From: Lachnospiraceae bacterium
GTDB taxonomy: Bacteria; Bacillota; Clostridia; Lachnospirales; Lachnospiraceae
Assembly (NCBI GenBank): GCA_016283275.1
Contig: JAEEMP010000039.1
Location: forward strand, 1-46,726
Reading direction: 5' to 3'
DNA: 46,726 nt
Part shown: in pieces, positions 1-7,157 of the stretch
How positions within the stretch are numbered: the stretch's first letter is position 1
Layout: every line of letters begins with the position of its first letter
The notes under the pieces: generated by a model
Told to the model about the DNA's origin: nothing
The model's input: only the letters and a program-made list of their open reading frames with translations
The model's database searches: none
Made by a program: the position numbers and the translations under genes

Positions 1-247
1 CGGTCTTAACCGCATCCTGTGCCTGCTTCTTGGTACCTACAAATAAAACGATACCACCCTGTGCTACGATATCGGAAATTGCGTTGTAGGCTTCGTCTAC
101 CTTACCGACAGATTTCTGAAGATCGATGATGTGGATACCGTTTCTCTCGGTGAAGATGTAAGGAGCCATCTTAGGGTTCCATCTTCTGGTCTGATGTCCG
201 AAATGAACACCTGCTTCAAGTAACTGCTTCATAGAAATAACGCTCAT
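1..247 (-). CDS. rpsB: 30S ribosomal protein S2, N-terminal part (cut by window edge)
   Basis: The first 82 codons of ribosomal protein S2, a 30S subunit protein, are present. The translation opens [19 protein letters not shown], followed by [20 protein letters not shown] and DLQKS, which is the S2 N-terminal signature including the GVHFGHQT and NPKM blocks. The start ATG at 245-247 is preceded by GGAGG about 6 nt upstream. The gene runs out of the window at base 1, so two thirds of it is not visible. In Firmicutes it usually heads an rpsB-tsf-pyrH-frr cluster, and in B. subtilis it follows the fla/che operon. Here it follows the accessory block instead. Identification is secure. Confidence 0.97.
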   Translation of the reverse strand, partial: MSVISMKQLLEAGVHFGHQTRRWNPKMAPYIFTERNGIHIIDLQKSVGKVDEAYNAISDIVAQGGIVLFVGTKKQAQDAVKT

Positions 248-366
248 TTTTGTACCTCCGTAAGTTGTTCTTCCGCGAAACTTCTTGATCCGACAACCCC
301 AAGCGTTAAGGGCACCTGCGGGAAGACATTCGCGTGATTGATAGTTACATGCGCATTTTCGCGCGC
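248..366 (-). promoter_or_regulatory. rpsB 5' leader, structured, possible S2 autoregulatory element
   Basis: The predicted 120-nt untranslated leader is GC-rich relative to its flanks and contains several complementary segments: GCGC/GCGC around a short A-rich loop just after the predicted start site, CTTCCCGC against GCGGAAG with one bulge, and GTTGT against ACAAC just before the ribosome binding site. Ribosomal protein leaders that bind S2 are known in other bacteria. Whether this one belongs to such a class cannot be decided by eye. Confidence 0.3.
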
Positions 367-372
367 TTGGTT

Positions 373-401
373 ATTTTATCATTGTTTGTCACGGTATGCA
401 A
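373..401 (-). promoter_or_regulatory. Probable rpsB promoter
   Basis: On the minus strand a TTGCAT -35 hexamer (396-401) and a TAAAAT -10 hexamer (373-378) are separated by exactly 17 nt, a good SigA-type match. Transcription would start near 366, about 120 nt before the rpsB ATG. It lies between the end of the ABC-2 permease gene and rpsB, so rpsB need not depend on the accessory genes upstream. Confidence 0.65.
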
Positions 402-472
402 GTAAAATTTACATGCATTGTGCAAAGTTTTGCATAAGGCCCCGGTTTAGCCGTGTCATAGTATTTATGCCA

Positions 473-1618
473 TCAGTTGCTCTTTATCTCATGCTTAAGA
501 TAAATGATGCAGCCCGCGACCGTCAAGATGATGCTTAAAGCGATGTAGATCATCGGAGCGGCCTGGTATTCTGTAAGATACCGGCCGAGTTTTATGAGCC
601 TGAAGTCATAAAGGATATTTGACGATACTATCGAAGGCGACAATATGCTTATCGTCTGGGATAAAATCCGCATTTTAAGCGGGACGGATGTTGACAGTGC
701 AAAGATACCGAAACATGCTCCTATCACGATGCCCATCGACGCCAGACTGTTACGTGTAACATTCGACACAAAGAGAGCAAAAGCAGACAACATGAAAGTG
801 AACGTAAACAACATTATGAGTATGATACCTTCAAGCTGCCACATAGTCATATCTTCTGCCGCCAGAGGCAAGTATATCTGAACGGCGGCCTGCATTCCGG
901 TAAATCCCCATGCAAGCCCGACATATGTCAAAAACCCTGCAACGATGATCAGAAGACCTGTTAACGAATATGTCATACCGGCAAGTATCTTTGCAAAATA
1001 CAGCTCCGTCCTTCCGTTTATGGATGATCTTATCATCGGATCCGTGCGGCGCTGCGTCTCGATCGCAAATATGGCCGCAAGACTTATCCCGACTATCATT
1101 ATCATATATATGATAAAGTTTGTCGTTCCCTCCAGCACTCCGCTTATAATCGCAGTGTCATATATCGCAAAAGGCTTTTCAAGCTTCTGCTCCCGTTCCT
1201 GCCAGTATGCGATCTCACCTTCCGACAGTTTAAGATCTTCATATGTTTCCGCAATGGATTCTTCTCTTTTATGATATACGGTGCTTTCGTTTATCCCCGT
1301 AAGGGCCGTCCTGTAACCCCATATGTCCCGAACCCACGATCTGACCCCGTCATATTCAAGTTCATCGGGGTCAATGGGTTCTCCCATCTCATCGGTTGCC
1401 GCTAACATTTCGGATATGAATCCGTCGTCTATCACGCGCCCGTCCATAGCCTGATATCTCGGAAGATCCTCAGGGTCGAGGTTTCCGCGTACTTCAAATT
1501 CTCCCTGGATAAAAGAAAACACAAAGAATATCAGAAATGTCGCGAAAGCGACTTTGTTTTTGAATATTTTAAAAATTTCATATTTATACAGTGTAAAAAA
1601 ACAATTTCTCTTTTTCAT
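473..1618 (-). CDS. ABC-2 type transporter permease
   Basis: Integral membrane subunit of an ABC transporter, partner of the ATPase encoded just upstream (1679-2368). There is one hydrophobic segment near residues 25-40, a long hydrophilic extracellular loop to about residue 155, then five or more hydrophobic helices to the C-terminus, the ABC-2 layout. I place the start at 1618 (MKKRN), which has GGAG a few nt upstream; an in-frame ATG at 1633 would add MERRD but has a poorer site. It is the last gene of the 3527-473 operon, 60 nt after the ATPase. The substrate is not evident; relatives next to ECF sigma factors usually act in export or envelope stress. No clear terminator was seen between this gene and rpsB. 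Confidence 0.8.
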   Translation of the reverse strand: MKKRNCFFTLYKYEIFKIFKNKVAFATFLIFFVFSFIQGEFEVRGNLDPEDLPRYQAMDGRVIDDGFISEMLAATDEMGEPIDPDELEYDGVRSWVRDIWGYRTALTGINESTVYHKREESIAETYEDLKLSEGEIAYWQEREQKLEKPFAIYDTAIISGVLEGTTNFIIYMIMIVGISLAAIFAIETQRRTDPMIRSSINGRTELYFAKILAGMTYSLTGLLIIVAGFLTYVGLAWGFTGMQAAVQIYLPLAAEDMTMWQLEGIILIMLFTFTFMLSAFALFVSNVTRNSLASMGIVIGACFGIFALSTSVPLKMRILSQTISILSPSIVSSNILYDFRLIKLGRYLTEYQAAPMIYIALSIILTVAGCIIYLKHEIKSN

Positions 1619-1678
1619 ATCTCTCCGTTCCATGCCTGCCTATAAATGTTTCTGCACATTCCGTGCCGTTAAGATATA

Positions 1679-2368
1679 TTACTCAAATTCCTTAAGATAA
1701 AACTCTTCAAGGCTTCCCTGTTCCTCTTTCCATGAACCCTGCCATATGATATGCCCGCTCTTCATCATGATGATGCGGTCGGCGATATGCTCGATATCGG
1801 ACACGATATGGGTGGACAATACAACGACCGACACCTTGCCGAGTTCTTCGATAAGGCTTCTGAAACGCACACGCTCTTTGGGATCGAGGCCCGCCGTCGG
1901 TTCATCAAGGATAAGTACTTCCGGGCGGTTGATGATAGCCTGGGCTATCCCGAGACGCTGCTTCATGCCTCCCGAATACTTTTTAACCTTAACTTTTCCC
2001 ATATCCTTTAAGCCGACAAGTTCAAGCAGTTCTTCGCACCTTGTATTTGCGGCCTTTTTGTCGATACCCTTGAGGGCGCAGAAATATTTAAGAAAATCCA
2101 TCCCCGTAAATTCCGGATAATAGCCGAAATCCTGGGGAAGATATCCGAGAATGTTCCTGTACTCTTCGCTCTCAACCCTGTACCCGTCATATTCGATCTC
2201 ACCGCTCGTGGGGGTAAGTATCCCGCACATCATTCGAATGAGTGTAGTCTTGCCCGCTCCGTTGGCGCCCAGCAAGCCCGTCACTCCTTTACCGATCTCA
2301 AAACTCATGTTGTCAACGGCCGTTTTGCTGCCGTATTGTTTGGTCAGTCCCGATGCTTTTAATTCCAT
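1679..2368 (-). CDS. ABC transporter ATP-binding protein (ABC-2 exporter type)
   Basis: Cytoplasmic ATPase that powers the ABC-2 permease at 473-1618. All nucleotide-binding motifs are visible: Walker A GANGAGKT at residues 35-42, the signature YSGGMKQR near 131-138, Walker B VLILDEP near 151-157 followed by a D-loop (TAGLD), and a switch histidine in STHI. At 229 residues it is a minimal exporter-type subunit. Its start overlaps the 3' end of the preceding membrane protein gene by 10 nt, indicating translational coupling. It belongs to the four-gene ECF sigma module. The transported substrate is unknown. Confidence 0.92.
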   Translation of the reverse strand: MELKASGLTKQYGSKTAVDNMSFEIGKGVTGLLGANGAGKTTLIRMMCGILTPTSGEIEYDGYRVESEEYRNILGYLPQDFGYYPEFTGMDFLKYFCALKGIDKKAANTRCEELLELVGLKDMGKVKVKKYSGGMKQRLGIAQAIINRPEVLILDEPTAGLDPKERVRFRSLIEELGKVSVVVLSTHIVSDIEHIADRIIMMKSGHIIWQGSWKEEQGSLEEFYLKEFE

Positions 2369-3084
2369 TCGACTTCTCCTGTTCCTACTGTTCTCACTGT
2401 TTTATAAAATTCAAAGATCTGAACGATGATGAGCACTGCTGCCGCGATCGTAAGTGTTAAACTTCCCGGATCATAGCGGGCGAACGAGACGAGTGACTGT
2501 CTTATCGCAAAGACCGCTCCCGCAACCGCAAGGCATACCAAAACGTTTTCTCTTCCGAATCTCGTCCGCTCGACGATCAGGCATATGATAGCCGTAATAC
2601 AATATGGAAGAACAAGCTTTACGCAATGATCGATAACGCTGCCGGTATCCGCGAATGCCATCAGCACTGCAGAAACGGGAATCAGTGCAAACTGCACGAC
2701 ACCTATCAGTATCATCCTTGCGTAAAAAACACCTTTTCCCGACAAAAGAGTGACCGATTCAAGTTCCGTCATATCATACATCCTGGCACGCATCGCCTCT
2801 ATTATACCGACACCCGCCACAAAGGGCATAAGATCGGCCACGACGTCAAGTATCGCAAATCTGAACATATCGGCTCCGAAAAGGGGAAGACATGCGACGG
2901 CGATCGAGATCAGCCATACATATACTCTTATGTATCCTGCCTGAACGGCGATCATTTTAAATGTACTTACGTGTTCTTTGCCCGCGTCTTTTGTAACACT
3001 TCGTATAAATGTGTCTTTTTTAAGGTGACCGGGGTTTCCCGCGTATTCAGTCAGTATTATCTTTAAGTCTTTGTCTTTCATCAT
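2359..3084 (-). CDS. Polytopic membrane protein of ECF-sigma/ABC-2 module, unknown function
   Basis: A 241-residue protein that I do not recognise as a named family. It has a charged cytoplasmic N-terminus of about 50 residues followed by roughly six hydrophobic helices (about 53-70, 76-92, 120-142, 152-167, 178-190 and 205-222). The start codon shares a base with the sigma factor stop codon (TGATG), and a G-rich ribosome binding site precedes it. The position directly after an ECF sigma factor, with tight coupling, is where a membrane anti-sigma factor or sensor normally sits. That role is inferred from context only. Alternatively it could be an extra permease-like subunit of the ABC-2 transporter. 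Confidence 0.6.
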   Translation of the reverse strand: MMKDKDLKIILTEYAGNPGHLKKDTFIRSVTKDAGKEHVSTFKMIAVQAGYIRVYVWLISIAVACLPLFGADMFRFAILDVVADLMPFVAGVGIIEAMRARMYDMTELESVTLLSGKGVFYARMILIGVVQFALIPVSAVLMAFADTGSVIDHCVKLVLPYCITAIICLIVERTRFGRENVLVCLAVAGAVFAIRQSLVSFARYDPGSLTLTIAAAVLIIVQIFEFYKTVRTVGTGEVEWN

Positions 3085-3527
3085 CAGTTCCCCCCTTCCA
3101 ACAGTTTTTTAAGCCTGTTTCCGGCTTCTTTTATCCTTCTGTATACCGCAAACCTCGACATATCATAAAACCGTGCTATGTCCTGGATCGGTTCGCTGTT
3201 TACATACCTAAGTATCAGCATATCCCTGTCATCCGGATTAAGACTTTCAAGTGCCTTTCGCACCGTAAGGCTGTTTACAAGAGTGTTTTCAAACTCACAC
3301 GAAACAGCCAAAGCCTCCTCATCCTCGGTACTTAACGGCTTAATGCGCCTGTATTCATCAATGCAAAGGTTCCTCGCGATCGTATAAAGAAACCGCTCGG
3401 GCTGTTCGCACTCGGCTCCCAAAAATCTTAAGAACGTTTCCTGTGTCAGATCTTCGGCGAGGGTTCTGTTATTGACTTTAAAAAAGATATACCTGTATAT
3501 CTTGTCATAGTACAGTTCTATATCCAT
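3084..3527 (-). CDS. ECF-type RNA polymerase sigma factor
   Basis: A 147-residue group 4 (extracytoplasmic function) sigma factor. Region 2 covers about residues 1-60, with the DLTQETFLRFL core-binding and -10-recognition helix. Region 4 covers about 90-140, with the helix-turn-helix IQDIARFYDMSRFAVYRRIKEA. There is no sigma-3 domain, as expected for the group. The start has GAGG 6 nt upstream. It is first in a four-gene operon (sigma, membrane protein, ATPase, permease) and probably autoregulates it; a TATATA -10-like box lies upstream but no convincing -35 was found. The activating signal is unknown. Confidence 0.88.
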   Translation of the reverse strand: MDIELYYDKIYRYIFFKVNNRTLAEDLTQETFLRFLGAECEQPERFLYTIARNLCIDEYRRIKPLSTEDEEALAVSCEFENTLVNSLTVRKALESLNPDDRDMLILRYVNSEPIQDIARFYDMSRFAVYRRIKEAGNRLKKLLEGGN

Positions 3528-3594
3528 GGATTACCTCGTTCATAATGTTAGACGGATTAAGTATATAAGATGTGCGCGGATTTTTAAAATTTTT

Positions 3595-3626
3595 TCAAAA
3601 AAAATCCGGAGCATCTGCCCCGGATC
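3595..3626 (-). terminator. Rho-independent terminator of the export/GH43/U32-like operon
   Basis: On the minus strand a 9-bp stem (ATCCGGGGC / GCTCCGGAT, one G-U pair) closes a four-base AGAT loop and is followed by a run of eight T. It lies directly after the stop of the U32-like gene at 3638 and just before the ECF sigma operon, so it separates those two transcription units. Confidence 0.9.
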
Positions 3627-3637
3627 GCCGTTTATCA

Positions 3638-4528
3638 TCATTTTCCAAGTATTTTGTTCAGAGTCTTTAATATCTTATCTTTAATATATTCGCGTTCTCC
3701 CGGAAGCACCAGATAATACAGATATGATTCGATCACCATATCACGCGGAAGTCCTCTTCCCACTAACTTAAAGTTTACGAATCCACGGTCTGCATATGAC
3801 GCCACCTCATCGGCACTTATAAAGTGAGGTCTTTTCATGCAATCGGAAAAAGAAGGCTTTCCTTTCTTGTTTGGACAGTCAAAGAACGTTCCGTTCTCGA
3901 AAGTAAGCTGCATGAGCGACTCGTCTTTGTAATGATCGGCGCGCTTTTTACAGTGCGGGAAACATACTTCATCTACTAAGATCTCTATCCTGCCGGCCTT
4001 TGGTTCAATTGCTTTAAGCACTTCCTCGTCACGATTAAGATCGTAGTCAAGAACTACCAGATAATAGTCCTTTTCAAGCTCAGCCATAAGTTCGGCCGGA
4101 TCGACGATCCTCTTGGTGGTGCTTGAAAGATACTTAAAATCCGGATAGGTCTTTTTAAGGTAATCCTCAAGGACGGGACTGTTTACAAGCACCTGATTCA
4201 TACCGTTATTCGCGATATCCATTATGAGATTGCAGTATGTATCGTTTAAATGCTTCTCGGTGAGTAAGGAATTGGTCCAGGTAAATCTCACGGGAACGTT
4301 CAGCTTATTATAAGTGGAAACGATCTTCTCCATGTCACCTTTTGAAGTAATGCCGAAAACCGCTCTTCCGCCGTTCCATATCGCACCCGGAAAAGTACCG
4401 TAGACGCTTGCGACTTTATACCCGTCGTTAAACTTCTCGGGATACTCTTCCATAAGGTTTATGATTATCTGATTTAAGTAAAAGAAATAATAAAATCCCG
4501 GAAGATGCCAGTATACTTCTTTTGCCAT
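3638..4528 (-). CDS. U32 peptidase-like protein with four-cysteine set (paralog 1)
   Basis: A 296-residue protein, soluble and without a signal peptide. It aligns along its whole length with the next gene upstream, sharing HLPG near the N-terminus, a WNGGR block (51-55), an N-N-G-M block (107-110) and a VLDYDLN strand (159-165). The C-terminal part resembles the U32 family end, with a CxxxC pair (C189, C193), two further cysteines (C218, C230) and FKLVGR (253-258) corresponding to the U32 hallmark FKIEGR. Some U32 members (UbiU/UbiV, RlhA) use four cysteines to hold a 4Fe-4S cluster for RNA or quinone hydroxylation, so an Fe-S protein is a reasonable inference. No protease activity should be assumed. 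The start follows AAGGAG, and the gene is 9 nt behind its paralog. It is the last gene before the terminator. Confidence 0.6.
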   Translation of the reverse strand: MAKEVYWHLPGFYYFFYLNQIIINLMEEYPEKFNDGYKVASVYGTFPGAIWNGGRAVFGITSKGDMEKIVSTYNKLNVPVRFTWTNSLLTEKHLNDTYCNLIMDIANNGMNQVLVNSPVLEDYLKKTYPDFKYLSSTTKRIVDPAELMAELEKDYYLVVLDYDLNRDEEVLKAIEPKAGRIEILVDEVCFPHCKKRADHYKDESLMQLTFENGTFFDCPNKKGKPSFSDCMKRPHFISADEVASYADRGFVNFKLVGRGLPRDMVIESYLYYLVLPGEREYIKDKILKTLNKILGK

Positions 4529-4537
4529 AACTACTCC

Positions 4538-5491
4538 TTACTTCCACGGTGCGGGCTTCGGCCTTGCGACATTGATGATATGCGAAGCCTGAAGATTCTT
4601 AAGAAGGAAAAGCCTTGCTTCACCGAAAAATTCGGGTTTTATCATAAAATAACAGTAGGTATCCACAAGTGAAAACAGGTTTGCGGTACGGCCTTCGATC
4701 TTAAAATTGTTGATACCCGCGGGAATATACTTATCCCAGATATCCTCGGGTTTTATGAATGTAGGATAATCCTTTATGGTCCATACGCAGTTATAATCGC
4801 CGTATTTGCATACCCATTCCTTGATGGGAACCTGCTGCTCTTTGGGAAGCGTACGATTTGAAAGGACCGTTCTCTGGTCTCTTGCTATCTGGCGGTAATG
4901 CTCGCCGCGTCTCGGGCAGTTGGGCTCACAAAGGGTATTGACGAGCACCTCAAGCTTTTCGGGATGAGTGAGCTTTCCCAAAAATTCCCAATGATTGTTT
5001 AAGTTATAGTCAAGGACCACATATTTATAGCCCTTTTCAAATTCCGCATTGATATCGTCAGCGCTTTTAAGTTCCTTACATGTGGAACTGTTATATGCAA
5101 AATCGGGATATTTTTCACGAAGGTATTTTTCAAGTATCGGTGACATTACCATGACCTCGTTCATACCGTTATCCGCTACCTGCATGCAGTAGTTGCAATA
5201 CGGATCGTCAAGATCTTCTTCGGTAATGAGCGGATTTGTAAAAGTGTATCTTACGGGTATACCCTGCTCGTTTATGTTCTTGACCACATTCTCGATAAAT
5301 TCGCGGTCACACTGATCATGCTGGATAAGCCTTCCGCCGTTCCAGAGCGCAACGGGAAAGCATCCGAAGAAAGAGCCTATTTCCACTCCCTCTCTGAACC
5401 ATTCGGGTTTATTGTCAAGAAGACTCACCCACATCATATTGAGCGGGTAATTAAATCTGAGTCCCGGTAAATGAAATCTCGCCTTAACCAT
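4538..5491 (-). CDS. U32 peptidase-like protein with four-cysteine set (paralog 2)
   Basis: A 317-residue paralog of the gene that follows it. The start is set at 5491 (MVKARFHLPG), with GGGAGG 5 nt upstream and N-terminal agreement with the paralog; an in-frame ATG at 5548 would add 19 unconserved residues. Conserved elements are WNGGR (50-54), NGMNEV (108-113) and VLDYNLN (159-165). The cysteine set is CEPNC (C188, C192) plus C228 and C235, followed by FKIEGR (263-268), the exact U32 hallmark. The spacing of the cysteine pair (CxxxC) differs from classical U32 proteins. It has extra cysteines at 44, 61, 99, 102 and 138. Probably a TIM-barrel Fe-S protein acting as a pair with its neighbour; the substrate is unknown. 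Confidence 0.6.
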   Translation of the reverse strand: MVKARFHLPGLRFNYPLNMMWVSLLDNKPEWFREGVEIGSFFGCFPVALWNGGRLIQHDQCDREFIENVVKNINEQGIPVRYTFTNPLITEEDLDDPYCNYCMQVADNGMNEVMVMSPILEKYLREKYPDFAYNSSTCKELKSADDINAEFEKGYKYVVLDYNLNNHWEFLGKLTHPEKLEVLVNTLCEPNCPRRGEHYRQIARDQRTVLSNRTLPKEQQVPIKEWVCKYGDYNCVWTIKDYPTFIKPEDIWDKYIPAGINNFKIEGRTANLFSLVDTYCYFMIKPEFFGEARLFLLKNLQASHIINVARPKPAPWK

Positions 5492-5520
5492 ATTATCCTC
5501 CCAAAGCTTTAAGCCGCTTT

Positions 5521-5548
5521 CCGGCATGTGCCGGTTTTCGATCGGCAC
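5521..5548 (-). repeat. Overlapping inverted repeats in the GH43_12 to U32-like gap
   Basis: The 74-nt gap between the GH43_12 stop and the U32-like start holds two overlapping, mutually exclusive hairpins on the minus strand: GTGCCG / CGGCAC with a 9-nt loop, and CCGGCA / TGCCGG around two bases (5521-5534). Neither is followed by a T-run, so they are not terminators. They may mark an RNA processing or stability element. Confidence 0.4.
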
Positions 5549-5565
5549 CGTTGTATCCTATAATT

Positions 5566-7143
5566 TTACGCCTCTTCGTCGGGCTTTGGCAACAATCTTT
5601 CATACGAGAAAGATTTAAAGTCAGCATATACAGGTTCTTCCCTGTCTTCACCGTCAGTCGCGAAGATCCCGACGGTACAGCCCACAAAGCCCCCCGCAAC
5701 TTCCGTTGACAGTTCGGGAATGTTGTAATTTCTCACTAAAGGCTCAACGCCCTTATCGCTCATGATAAATAACGACGCCTTCGTACCCACGACTTTAAGT
5801 ATAAGGGTAACAGGGCTTAAATCTGCGGGTGACGCCGTAAGGACTTCTTCCGTTCCGCCCTTTACAAGCACAACTCTTGCACGGTTTTCGTATACTTCAA
5901 ATCTTAACTGATAGTCATTGCTCTGCATGTAGCAGATACCTGCGCGGGCACCGAGATATAAATTGTCAGGCACAAATGTTGCCCTTGCTTCAAACATATG
6001 GCTGTCCTGTCTTATAGCTATAAAAGAAGGATGGCCCGTTTCGGTCAGGTTATCGGTACCGCATTTAAGAAGCAGGCCGTCTTGTGTAAAAGAAACAAAA
6101 TCCTTGTACGACTTTCTCAGTGAAAGCCACTCGGGCCCGAGTTCCTTCATGCGTGTAAAATCATATTTTTTGGATACATTCGGAAGACTTGTCTCGATCA
6201 CTTCGGGTATGAACTCATCAAGTTTTACGATGAGCTCATCGGATAAAACACCGAGTCCCGGATTAACGAGCGGCCAGCCGTCTTCGAAAGTCACCTTCGC
6301 AAGGAAGGTCTCGCGTCCCATTGTCGTATAGCCCTTTGTGGGGCGCACTGCCAGCATTACCATATACCATTCGCCGTTTGCCGCAAGGAAAAGATCGCCG
6401 TGGCCCACATACTGTATCGGATAACGCTTTCCTAAATGTCTGTGCGTAAATATGGGATTATTGAAGTTATTCTCATAAGGTCCGAACACGGTCTTTGATC
6501 GTGCGCAGCATATGGCGTGATGGGGGCCCGTGCCTCCTTCCGCATGGATGATATAGTAATAGTCGTCTATCTTATAAAGATGCGGTCCCTCGGGCCAGTG
6601 AACACCTTTCACCGCTCCGTTCCATACATCGTGCTTTTCACCGATAAGCTTAAAATTCTCAATATCGATCTCCTGAATGTATATATACCAGTCGCCGTCA
6701 TACTTACAGCCTTCGGGATTCGGATGTGTGCCGATATAATAACACTTTCCGTCATCATCAAAGAAAAGACTGGGATCTATACCTTCCGCTCCGTCGATAT
6801 AATGAGGCTCCGACCAGGGACCTTCGGGTTCTTCGGCCGTTACTATGAAATTTCCTCCATGGGATACGTTTGTGCATATTACATAAAAGATTCCGTCGTT
6901 GTATCTTATGGTCGGTGCGAAAAGTCCCTGTGAATGGCCCGCATTTTCAAGCGGGAGCTGGGACTCTCTGTCAAGTACGTTTCCTATCTGCTCCCAATGT
7001 GCAAGATCCGTACTGTGCATGATCGGAAGACCCGGAAAATATGAAAATGACGAATTGACAATGTAATAATCCTCTCCGACGCTTATGGCCGAAGGATCCG
7101 GGTAAAATCCCTGTAATATCGGGTTTACGGCTTTTACTGACAT
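5566..7143 (-). CDS. Cytoplasmic GH43 (subfamily 12-like) beta-xylosidase / alpha-L-arabinofuranosidase
   Basis: A 525-residue glycoside hydrolase of family 43 with no signal peptide, so it should act on imported oligosaccharides. The five-blade propeller occupies about residues 5-310, with catalytic residues D16 in YPDPS (base), D123 in GIDPS (pKa modulator) and E185 in WPEGPH (acid). A C-terminal concanavalin-like beta-sandwich of GH43 enzymes spans about 320-520. The N-terminal blocks (NPILQGFYPDPS, VNSSFSYFPG) fit subfamily 12, whose members release arabinose or xylose from arabinoxylo-oligosaccharides. Specificity cannot be settled by eye. Its start follows AAGGGAG, and it lies 14 nt after an exporter ATPase gene, an unusual neighbour. 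It is probably in the same transcript as the export genes, since no terminator lies between. Confidence 0.88.
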   Translation of the reverse strand: MSVKAVNPILQGFYPDPSAISVGEDYYIVNSSFSYFPGLPIMHSTDLAHWEQIGNVLDRESQLPLENAGHSQGLFAPTIRYNDGIFYVICTNVSHGGNFIVTAEEPEGPWSEPHYIDGAEGIDPSLFFDDDGKCYYIGTHPNPEGCKYDGDWYIYIQEIDIENFKLIGEKHDVWNGAVKGVHWPEGPHLYKIDDYYYIIHAEGGTGPHHAICCARSKTVFGPYENNFNNPIFTHRHLGKRYPIQYVGHGDLFLAANGEWYMVMLAVRPTKGYTTMGRETFLAKVTFEDGWPLVNPGLGVLSDELIVKLDEFIPEVIETSLPNVSKKYDFTRMKELGPEWLSLRKSYKDFVSFTQDGLLLKCGTDNLTETGHPSFIAIRQDSHMFEARATFVPDNLYLGARAGICYMQSNDYQLRFEVYENRARVVLVKGGTEEVLTASPADLSPVTLILKVVGTKASLFIMSDKGVEPLVRNYNIPELSTEVAGGFVGCTVGIFATDGEDREEPVYADFKSFSYERLLPKPDEEA

Positions 7144-7157
7144 TTAAAATCTCCCTT

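Noticed and set aside
402..472. Terminator after the ABC-2 permease gene
   Set aside because: Short complementary stretches exist but none makes a stable stem followed by a T-run.
2626..3066. Plus-strand 146-codon open frame
   Set aside because: It is opposite a well-supported membrane protein gene, has odd Tyr/Cys/His-rich composition and no ribosome binding site.
3638..5491. U32 pair as active collagenase-type peptidases
   Set aside because: Family members studied in detail act as Fe-S or RNA-modifying proteins, and no protease catalytic set is visible.
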